Of a DNA stretch of 64,000 nucleotides, positions 1 to 8,700 are shown in pieces. A program made the translations under genes and the position numbers. The stretch covers positions 17,898 through 81,897 of the forward strand of contig NZ_JAQGJT010000026.1 of NCBI RefSeq assembly GCF_028290495.1, in the 5' to 3' direction. Origin of the DNA: Tardiphaga sp. GTDB lineage: Bacteria > Pseudomonadota > Alphaproteobacteria > Rhizobiales > Xanthobacteraceae. The notes beneath the pieces are model-generated. The model was not told where the DNA came from and searched no databases. It was given only the letters and a program-made list of their open reading frames with translations. The first letter of the stretch is position 1. Each line of letters opens with the position of its first letter.

Positions 1-3000
1 ATTAGGGTGTAGCGTCGCGACGATTCGACCGATCGGGTCATAAAAAAGCGTTGCGCTCACGCCTACCCGAACGCCGAAGCGGAAATCGTGTGTGTCGTCG
101 AAGAACGGCTCGTAGGCGCGGACCGGGTTGCCCTTGTTGTTGAGAATCGCCCAACCGCTGCAGGTCCAGCGCGGATCGACGGTTGGACCTCCCGGAGCAA
201 GCGAACCCGTTTCCGCCTGAACCTTCTGCTGAATCTCTCGACCGAAGCCATCACTGTAGCTGAACGAAATTTGAAGCGAGGACGCTTCGCCTGAGGCCAG
301 ATCGCTCTTATGCGTCTCACGCGCGATTGTCGCGGCGTAAACCGGTGCCGGCGTGCCGACGTTCCGAGCATAGCGGCCTACGTCGTACACGATGCGCTTT
401 GTGGCGTCGCCGAGAAAAGCAGCCGCGTTGCTGCGCGGATCGGCGAAGAATTGCGTGATCTGTTGCGACGTGAGATCGGCCGAGAATCCTGAAAGCGAAT
501 CGCCGAGGTTTTCGCCTTCCTTTCCCATGACCGAGATGCCGACAACTAGGCCGAGCGCATCGAACGCGGCCTGCGACTGGTTTCCATTCGGGTCGGTTAC
601 CAGGGAGGGATGCAGCACGCGATAGTCGTTGCGCGCTGCGACAACATTCTGCAAGGGGTCGCTGGCCGAGACCATCAGCAGGTCGTAGCCGTCATAGTCG
701 ACCGTGGTCGCGGCGCCGAATGGATCGACGAAGTTGCGGGGGAGGAAGAAGTGCTCGCGGGCTTCGGCGAGCTCGGCTGCAGCGGTGGTCGCGGGCGCCG
801 CTGGATTTGCAGCCTTGCTCAGGAATACGCGTCCCTGAGGTGCCCACCAATTGCCATCGCTGTCGAGATCGACATAGCCCCCTTGGTCTGGCCCGGCCCC
901 GCCGAGCACGGCTGCGGCGCCCGGAAGCAGGTTTTCCGTTGTCCCGCCAATGGCGCGCTGGAAGCATTGCACAAGCAGGCCGGGCGTGAAGGCTTGCGAA
1001 TAACCGTCGAAGGGCAGCGCCAGAGATTCGAGCTTACCGAGCGTCAGAAGGCCGGTCATATCGTTTTTGCGATATAGCAGGCGATCGCGCTTCACCGCGC
1101 GGCGGTAGGGAACATTGTCCGTTGCGCCTGCCGCATCGAAATCCTGGTAAGGCAGGTCATGCGCGCCGTCGCCGGCCTGGGACAGCTTGCTCTCGAGCTC
1201 CCCGAACGAAAATCGCGCAGTTGCTATGCCTGGCGTACCCTGCGGCGCGACCTTGATAAGTTCGTAAGTGACAGTTTCAGCTGGGAGAGGAGTGCGATAG
1301 GCGCCATCGCCGTCGATCGCATTGGTGTAGCTGCGCTCTGTCGAGGTGACGTGAAGCGTCTTCTGGCTGGCGCGATCCTCCGGCTTGATCGCCGGATCGG
1401 GATCGTCGTGGCGCCGGCCATAGGCAATCTCAGCGGAGCGTTGCTCGTTGCCGAACTGATCCACCGCGAGAATCATTGAATGGGTGATACGCGGATCGGA
1501 TACCAACGTGGTACCGATCGAATAGAGCACACGATCATAGTGGAAGTTGACCGATTCACGCGGGTGAGCGAAAAACACAGCGTTGGTGTTTGAACCAAAT
1601 CCCTGCACACGCACGAGAGTGTAATTTCTTTCGACGACACTGTAGGGACGATCGGCGGCGCCAGTGCCGTCAAGCGCATAGATTTCTGTACGCAGCATGG
1701 AACCCCTGAGCGCGCGCAGAGCCTCGCGCATCTCGTCGGCGGTAACGTCCTCCGGCAGCACCGAATCCGGCAGCAGCGATGCGCTGAAATCGGCATCGCC
1801 AAGCCTACCCGTGACATTGGCAGAATCGCCTTCACGGTAGTATTCGTAGGCGTATTGACGAGATACGCGATCGCCGCCGATATAGACGCCGGTGTGAAAC
1901 CAGGTCTTGGTGCAGACGGTTGGCACATAAGAGGCGGCGTCTATGTTCGTCGCTGCCGGGAAGGCTCCATCGGCGCTAAGAACGCCGAGCTCTTCGGTAT
2001 CGAACTGCTCCACCAGGCCGAACCCGCGAAATTCGCGTTCTGTCCCGTCGTAATAACCGTGGTGATAGGCGTAGCGAGAGACGAAGCGGTTGCGGCTGAC
2101 GCGATCACACGTCTCGATCCGATCCACCACATGCACCACGAAGGGCAGGCGCGTGATCCAGGGGCGCCCAGCTTCGCGGTCGGCGAGGTAGAACTTGGTT
2201 GACGGCGAGTATTGAACGTTGGTTTCAGCTCCAAGATTGTTGACCGATCTGACCAGCAAGTTCGGCTTCTGCCCGCCCGCGAGATCGATGTAGCGGAGCG
2301 GGCTGCGTGAGTCGGTTGGTAAGGGCGATGACCACACTAGGCATGCCGTGCCACTGCCGAGTAGATCGACGACCGAAACGGCCGCAATGTTGTCGATGTG
2401 CGGGAAGCGGCTTAATACGCGCGCCGCGCTCCAGCCGTTTCCCGCCTGGTTGTAATAGAGCGTAGCGCCTGCGGCACTGAGATAGACGATGTCGGCGCAA
2501 CCGGTGCCGTCGACATCCGCCAGTCGGAGTCGCCTTGCGTCGAACTGCTCGACGCGGTCGAACCATGGTGACGCGTTCATCGTGACTTTGGCACCGAAGC
2601 GGCCATACCCGATGTTGGGCCAGTAGCAGGTTTCTCCGTTCCGGATGCGCACGAGATCGGTGAGGCCGTCGCCGCTCATGTCGGCGAGGAAGATGGATTG
2701 CGTTCCGTCTTCAAACAGCAGGCGAGGCCCGACTTCCTCGTCATCCGGGGTGCTGACCTTCCGTGCCGCGCCGAAACCGTCTGCGCCCTCCGACGGATAC
2801 CAGGTGAAGACGCTCTGCTCAGTGATGAAGACGTCGGCGAGGCCGTCGCCATCGAGATCGACGATGCGCAGGTTCGGATCGTGCCACGAGATATTTGGAA
2901 GATGACTGAACGGCCGAAACGGATCGAGGTTCTCGCCATGCCGGCGAGCATAGCCGGGCGTCGGGCCTTCGAACTCGACGAGATCGACCTGACCGTCGCC

Positions 3001-4467
3001 ATCCACGTCAAGCCATTGCTGCCGGTGCCCTGAAAGTTGCGCCCCTGACGGGCGACGCGCCACCGGCACGGCTGGATAGAAATGGCCACCGCCGCGATTG
3101 CGCTTGTAGTACCAGGCGGCGCCTTGTTCGGTGAGAACGCCCGAGATACCTTCGCCGTCGAGATCCATCCAGGCATATTCGTGGCCGTCCAGCCCTACCG
3201 GAAGCTGGGTGAGGTCGCCGGAATCCAGTTCGCGTACGTCCTCCTGGATTGCCGAATCGCTGTACTCAAAAGAGGAAGGCGGAAACGCACCATTGCGATA
3301 CGTAGTGCCGTTGCGCACATACCCGTGTTGGGTCGCGGACGCGAGCAGCGAGCCCACGGGATTGCCGCGTTTTGCATCGTCGGGCTCGTTGCGCGAATTT
3401 CGGTAGGCAAGGTTGAGCGAGCGCACCAGACAGTCCGACCCCACGTCCAGCTCGGCGGGAAATTGATGAAACATCAGAATGCGCTGACAAAGCCGATAGC
3501 TGCGCACCTCAAATGCGGCGCGGTAGGTTGAGAAAGGATCGTTGCGGCAAAGCCAGGAACCAGTATCGGTCGGTCTCGGCGCGTCGGCATCGTGTTCGCC
3601 ATAATCGAACACGAGGTCAAATGCCCAATCGGCATTGCTGATGTCGGCGCTTGCAAGGAAGGCCGGCCGGTTTCCGTCTCCATCCAGGAGTGGAACCCGA
3701 TTCCCGTAACGTACGCGCTTGATGTAGCGTTGTACGGCGCGTCGCGGATCGCTCGTCGCGCCACGATTGCGCTCGCTTACAAGCGTCAGGTCGACGCCGG
3801 TCGCATCCTCGGGCTTGTACTCGTAAACAATCCCGTTTCCCTTATCGTCGCGGGACTCGGCGATGAGCCAGCTGAAGATGTGGACTGAATCGTGAGGGTC
3901 GGTGATACGCGAATTCTCATCCTTGCCGTAGACGACGAGCATGTTCTCGCGTGATACCGTCCTCCAATGGACGTCGCCGTCACTAAATCGGCGCCAACGC
4001 TCAATGCGAATGAACGCGCCCTCGACGCGCGGAAGATAGCGACGGACGGAGTAGCCGTCCTCCACTCGTTCGTCATAAAGCATGATGCCGGCATTGCTGC
4101 TCTTGAGCGCCGGAACCAAATCTTCTGCACCGGATAGGACAAAGATGTCCGGGTCGTCCCACTCGCGGTACTGCGGCAGACCCTTATCGGTCTTGCACGC
4201 GATGTTGGGCAAAGAGAGATGCCAGCCGATGCCGAAAGGGCCGTTGCCGCGGCCGGAATCGTAGGCAAGCTCCAGTTGCGGTTCGAAGCCCGCACGGCCA
4301 CCGCTAACCGATAGCGGCAAGCCGAAGACTGCAGTTCCGGTGGCGGCGCCGACAGAGAATTTCTCGCCGATGCCGCGAATGGCTCCCCCACCTTTGGGAA
4401 GCTCTATCTGGGCCGGCCGGAAGGCGGCTCCTTCCACCGAGTTGCTGTGGTCCGCCTGCGCTGCCAT
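1..4467 (-). CDS. Tc toxin B component (SpvB/TcdB-like), 3' end outside window
   Basis: One frame stays open on the minus strand from ATG 4467 to the left edge: 1,489 codons and no stop. The N-terminus carries the SpvB signature (LPKGGGAIRGIGEKFSV, then GFEPQLELAYDSG and GPFGIGWHLSLP). FG-GAP/VCBS-type calcium-like repeats follow, for example DVDGDGQVDLVEFEG, DLDGDGLADVF and DMSGDGLTDLVRIRNG (about residues 460-620). The TcdB middle/N region comes at about 640-830 (RFPHIDNIAAVSVVDLLGSG, then REFRGFGLVEQFDTE), the middle/C region at about 880-1060, and the Rhs-like shell start near the edge (DPIGRIVATLHPN). In the family the B subunit joins the TcA injector to the TcC toxin cocoon. Typical TcB length is about 1,450-1,500 residues, so the gene is either nearly complete or a longer B-C fusion. 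ATG 4467 is the first start after an in-frame TGA, with GGGGAG 12 nt upstream. No TcA gene lies immediately upstream. Confidence 0.93.
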   Translation of the reverse strand, partial: MAAQADHSNSVEGAAFRPAQIELPKGGGAIRGIGEKFSVGAATGTAVFGLPLSVSGGRAGFEPQLELAYDSGRGNGPFGIGWHLSLPNIACKTDKGLPQYREWDDPDIFVLSGAEDLVPALKSSNAGIMLYDERVEDGYSVRRYLPRVEGAFIRIERWRRFSDGDVHWRTVSRENMLVVYGKDENSRITDPHDSVHIFSWLIAESRDDKGNGIVYEYKPEDATGVDLTLVSERNRGATSDPRRAVQRYIKRVRYGNRVPLLDGDGNRPAFLASADISNADWAFDLVFDYGEHDADAPRPTDTGSWLCRNDPFSTYRAAFEVRSYRLCQRILMFHQFPAELDVGSDCLVRSLNLAYRNSRNEPDDAKRGNPVGSLLASATQHGYVRNGTTYRNGAFPPSSFEYSDSAIQEDVRELDSGDLTQLPVGLDGHEYAWMDLDGEGISGVLTEQGAAWYYKRNRGGGHFYPAVPVARRPSGAQLSGHRQQWLDVDGDGQVDLVEFEGPTPGYARRHGENLDPFRPFSHLPNISWHDPNLRIVDLDGDGLADVFITEQSVFTWYPSEGADGFGAARKVSTPDDEEVGPRLLFEDGTQSIFLADMSGDGLTDLVRIRNGETCYWPNIGYGRFGAKVTMNASPWFDRVEQFDARRLRLADVDGTGCADIVYLSAAGATLYYNQAGNGWSAARVLSRFPHIDNIAAVSVVDLLGSGTACLVWSSPLPTDSRSPLRYIDLAGGQKPNLLVRSVNNLGAETNVQYSPSTKFYLADREAGRPWITRLPFVVHVVDRIETCDRVSRNRFVSRYAYHHGYYDGTEREFRGFGLVEQFDTEELGVLSADGAFPAATNIDAASYVPTVCTKTWFHTGVYIGGDRVSRQYAYEYYREGDSANVTGRLGDADFSASLLPDSVLPEDVTADEMREALRALRGSMLRTEIYALDGTGAADRPYSVVERNYTLVRVQGFGSNTNAVFFAHPRESVNFHYDRVLYSIGTTLVSDPRITHSMILAVDQFGNEQRSAEIAYGRRHDDPDPAIKPEDRASQKTLHVTSTERSYTNAIDGDGAYRTPLPAETVTYELIKVAPQGTPGIATARFSFGELESKLSQAGDGAHDLPYQDFDAAGATDNVPYRRAVKRDRLLYRKNDMTGLLTLGKLESLALPFDGYSQAFTPGLLVQCFQRAIGGTTENLLPGAAAVLGGAGPDQGGYVDLDSDGNWWAPQGRVFLSKAANPAAPATTAAAELAEAREHFFLPRNFVDPFGAATTVDYDGYDLLMVSASDPLQNVVAARNDYRVLHPSLVTDPNGNQSQAAFDALGLVVGISVMGKEGENLGDSLSGFSADLTSQQITQFFADPRSNAAAFLGDATKRIVYDVGRYARNVGTPAPVYAATIARETHKSDLASGEASSLQISFSYSDGFGREIQQKVQAETGSLAPGGPTVDPRWTCSGWAILNNKGNPVRAYEPFFDDTHDFRFGVRVGVSATLFYDPIGRIVATLHPN

Positions 4468-4573
4468 GGCTCAGCATCGCTCCCCACAATCTCGGAGATC
4501 TACAACTATACGTTTAGTTCGCCCCGACCGTCAAATGGAATTTCCAAAATCACGGAAATTCTTAACCAGCGTT

Positions 4574-4750
4574 TCAAAGAGTTGGACAAATTGGGTCTAA
4601 GACGACTGAACTAATATCAATGAACGCCTCCAAACTTGCGCCGAATTGCGTGTTAGTGGGGACGATGACATCAAGCGTGATACCGAAGTAGCCATCAACG
4701 CCCGCCGGCGTGACGTTGGCATTTAGCGCTGTAGGCGCTTGATCGCTCAT
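4574..4750 (-). CDS. 58-residue protein upstream of the Tc toxin gene
   Basis: A short frame starting MSDQAPTALNANVTPAG ends 106 nt before the Tc toxin start on the same strand. ATG 4750 is preferred over the upstream ATG 4762 and GTG 4774 because GGAGGG sits 5 nt before it. The sequence is neutral to acidic and rich in Thr, Val and Ile, without a signal peptide or obvious membrane segment. It could be a small accessory protein co-transcribed with the toxin gene. It could also be a remnant of a larger upstream gene such as tcA, since canonical tc operons place a TcA gene here. I do not recognise a family. The strong ribosome binding site argues for real translation. Confidence 0.5.
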   Translation of the reverse strand: MSDQAPTALNANVTPAGVDGYFGITLDVIVPTNTQFGASLEAFIDISSVVLDPICPTL

Positions 4751-5021
4751 GAAGCCCTCCATCAGATTGGACACGCCAATTTAACGGGAAAGAGCGACGC
4801 TCCGTAAATCTGGATTTTCTTGAACGGGCTGTTGCCCGATCGGCAACAGTCGCCTTTTTGGCCGGGGTCTAGAGCTTAGAATCCGATTAAAAGGCGGGAA
4901 TAGATGCACAGGTGTGAAAAATTAGTAACCTTTTTGTATCAAAAGAGAGCATTTAGTATCTGTTTCAATTTGCTCGGTTTTGCTTCAAGGCAAAGGTAGA
5001 ATCCTGGCCTAAAAGAAGTGG

Positions 5022-5516
5022 ATGGGAACCGATCCGAAACCTTGGGCCGAAGCATTTGTTTCTGAGATGAGCGTGGACGGCGAACGTATCCCGTTCGAAC
5101 GCGTGCTTGCTCATCACCTCGATGCTATTTCCAAGCTGCGTTCCGCGTCGGGTATGACGTGGCGCAGCGTCGCGTCCCTTCTCGCCCGCGCTGGGGCACG
5201 TCGCGCGGACGGCAGTCCCATATCGGCCGATCAGTTGCGTGTCGGCCATGCCCGGCTGGTTCGCCATGCCGCGAAAGCAGTCAACGGCCCGCCGCTAAGA
5301 AGCCCCCCTCTAGTCGACAATCAACGCGTTGTAAGGACGGAGCCCTCGTCCGTTGCCGAGCTTCCGAAGTCACGCCCGCCTCGCGGCGCCAATTCGACGG
5401 CAACCGAAACCGCCTCGCCAGACCTCCGGTCGCCTTCGAGCGATCGCGAAAACGTTTCTGATGACGAAATAGCGTTGGCCCTCTCGCGTCTTACCAGATT
5501 ACCCTTCAGACCGTGA
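5022..5516 (+). CDS. Hypothetical 164-residue protein with a possible N-terminal helix-turn-helix
   Basis: The N-terminal 90 residues look ordered: a helical stretch (FERVLAHHLDAISKLRSASG), then MTWRSVASLLARAG and SPISADQLRVGHARL. That pattern resembles short DNA-binding or relaxosome-accessory proteins that decide whether a unit is used 'if W..VA..L', as seen on rhizobial mobile elements. The remaining 75 residues are Ser/Pro/Arg-rich and probably disordered. The start follows AAGAAGTGG. It reads divergently from the Tc toxin unit across an AT-rich 271-bp gap and in the same direction as the giant ATPase gene 208 bp downstream. It could regulate either one. The function is not established; the helix-turn-helix idea is inference from spacing of hydrophobic residues only. 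Confidence 0.6.
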   Translation: MGTDPKPWAEAFVSEMSVDGERIPFERVLAHHLDAISKLRSASGMTWRSVASLLARAGARRADGSPISADQLRVGHARLVRHAAKAVNGPPLRSPPLVDNQRVVRTEPSSVAELPKSRPPRGANSTATETASPDLRSPSSDRENVSDDEIALALSRLTRLPFRP

Positions 5517-5724
5517 GGCAACTGCCACGACGGTTAGCCGCAGGGACGCAAGCTGCTTCAAGAAATATGGGGTCGCCGGCCACGGCGCTGACTTGCAGAC
5601 GTCTTTGCCACCCAGACCGGCTAGATTTTACAAAATAGCCGATTGTCGCTTGATGCAGTTGGATTATTGGGGGTAGCCCGCCTTCTGCGTTGCACGCCGA
5701 ACAAATACGGAACACAATATCGGC

Positions 5725-8700
5725 GTGTCCACACCGCCTCAAATTGCACCGCCCGCAGCGACGGGTAATGCCGGCCCGCAATTCGAGGCTAGCGTTGGTG
5801 CGTTCTATCTTCTCTCACTTCTCGCAGGGAGTGAGCCGCGCGGGCTACCGGGCGCGACGATCCGAACTGTCGAATTCCAGCGTCGCGGTTCAGGCCACCC
5901 CCTTGATGACGTCATCATAAAAGCTGTGAACGCTGACGGCTCAGCAGCAGTACTTGAGATTCAAGCCAAGCGGACGCTGACTTTCATCGCGTCCGACGAT
6001 GAATTCAAAGATGTCGTTTCGCAGATGTGGGAGGCTGCGCAAAATCCTGAGTTCGGGAAGATCCGGTATGAACTAGCCGCGGCCATTGCAAGGACCACGA
6101 CGCGGGTCGAATTGGCTTGCCAGGAAGTCTTGCATTGGGCGCGGCAGCTACCCGATTCAGCGACTTTTAAAGCGCATATCGACCGCGAGAAATTTTCGTC
6201 GAAAGACATGCGCGACTTCGTCAAGGTGTTCAGCGCCAATCTTGCCCTGGCGGGCGCGCCGACAGACGATGAGACGGTTTGGCAGCTGCTGCGCAGCTTC
6301 CAGATCCTACCGTTCGATTTCGAATCGCCCGGTTCGGATTACGCGCATCGCGCGCGTGAACGAGCGCGCTTGGTGCTGCTTAACCACCAGGCCGAACGTG
6401 CGGCCGACCTTTGGCCGGTCCTGATCCACCACGCTGGCGTGAGCGCTAGAGCAGGCGGCGCGTTAGACAGGCCATCGTTAGCCACCTCACTCAACACGCA
6501 ACATGGATATCAATTTGATCAGCGTGCGGATTTGCGGGCCGTGGACAACCGCCTGGCGGAAGCGGCTGAACACGCACTAGCCGAAATCAAAGATCAGGTC
6601 GGCGGGGTGAGGCTCGCCCGTACCGAACTGGTCGACGGGGTTTATGCCGCGCTCGAACAGAACCGCGTGGTGCATCTCGTGGGCGAGGCCGGCACGGGCA
6701 AATCGTCGATCCTGAAGCATGTCGCACGTCGCGTTCAGCTGGAAGGCCGCATCATTATCCTGCGCAATGGCCGGATCATCCCGGGCGGCTGGCTAACGAT
6801 GGCACACACCATTGGGTGTCCGGTATCGCGCGACGAGCTCTTCAACGAGTTGGGCTGCGGCGGCGGAGCCACGCTCTTTATCGACAACATCGACCAGATC
6901 GACGACCCGGGCGATTGGGCAACCGTCTCGGATCTTCTCATAAGCGTTGCACGAAATCCGGGCTGGCGCGCCGTAGTTACGGGCGGCCTTGGAAATGATG
7001 AATGGAAAAGCAAAGTCTCGGAACAGGTAAGGACTGTCGGTATTGCTGCGCTTGATGTGGGCGCCATCACGGACGACGAAGTCGTCGTTCTTTCCGAGGA
7101 AAATCACGCGCTCGCGATCATACTAAGCGCCGATCATCCCGCGAAAGGCATCGCCCGGAATCTGTTTTATCTGTCGCGCATGATTGAACTTGGCGCGGGC
7201 CTGGCCGGCGCAGCGACCAGCATTGCAAGCGAAGTTAATTTGGCCCGGCTGTGGTGGCGCTACGGCGGTGGCCGCGCGGAGGATGCGGACAGGTTTTTCC
7301 GGTTAAAAGTTTTGCGAATGATTGGCGCCCAAGTGATTGCGAACCCTGGCCGTACGGTGTTCAACGTCGATGAATTCGAGTCGTCGACCGTTGTCGCGCT
7401 CCTGAGATTCGACAGTCTGCAGGAAGACATTAAGGGCGCAACGGTCAGTTACCGGCACGACGTGCTGCGCGATTGGACCGTCGGTTTCATGCTGCATGAA
7501 AATCGAGCCCTGCTAAGCGCGGTGCCTATGGAAGGGCCGATTGCAGTTGGCCTGGCCCGCTGCCTCGAAATAGCGGCGCGGCTTGCGCTTGACACTGACG
7601 CCACCGGCGCCACTTGGCTGACCTTGCTTGCCACGGTCGAAAGGCCGGGCGTTCATGGAAGTTGGAAGCGCCCGGTTCTGCTTGCACTGCCTCGCTCTGA
7701 ACAGGCTTTAGCGCTGTTCATGGGCCTGAAGTCCGTATTGCTCGAATCCGGAGGCCGCCGTCTGAGCGAGATCATCAGGCTGATGATCGCGGTCGAGTCG
7801 ACTCCGTTGGTCAAAGTCATCGCGCGTATCCAGCCTGCGGTCGCGATCCCGCCGGGTGTCGAAGACCTGATCGTGCCGAAGGGGATGGGCTGGACCTGGC
7901 TCGTGCTGTGGCTTGTTGGAGAAGCGGATGCATTGCCTTCTCAAGTCATTCCGGACGTCGTCAAGGTGTTTCAGGCGTGGCTGATTTCGACGCAGAGCCA
8001 ATCTCCGGAAATAAATGCGCAAATCGTGGGTCTGCTGTTCGGCTGGCTGGCGTTGATCGAAGATGAAATGGTGCCCCGCTCGTACAAGCACATCAGCGAA
8101 GCGCCGCCGCCTCTGCGAATTCCACATCTGACAGACGTGCGCGACGAAATTCGCATGAACGTGTTCAGTTTCGCGCGCCTAAATCCGGCTGCCGCTGCAG
8201 GCTATCTCTCGGCTCTTGATCCAGACGCCGTCCGGCATCGCGAGGCGCAAGCCATCCTGCGCGCTCCGGGATCGCTGGCGCAAGCTGCACCCACCGAACT
8301 AGCGAATTTTGTGCTGGGAACACTCATCGAGAAAGACGACCCGGACGACTGGTATGGCGGGCGGCGCAACCGGTATGGACCGTTTGGCGCGAACGACCAC
8401 CTGTTTACGCAGGCTTCGCCGTCCCAAGGCCCGTTCCTCGATCTTCTCGAGCACGCGCCTGCTGACGGGCTCAGGCTAATCCGTGCGCTCGTCGAGCACG
8501 CCACCCGTTGGTGGCGGGAGCAGTATATTGAGGCGCGACGGCCTTTCCCCAGGGTCACCATCCCTTTTCCCGACGGATCGAAGTCGTTCGAGGGTGATCA
8601 ATCGATCTATCATTGGGCTCGCAGCGTCGCGCCTTCGACGATCACCGCATCGGCGTTGATGGCGCTCGAAGCCTGGGGACATCAGCAGATCGAGGCAGGA

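Noticed and set aside
610..3888. A series of plus-strand frames in the first 4 kb
   Set aside because: They are the complementary frame of the Tc toxin gene, whose minus-strand translation matches a known family throughout.
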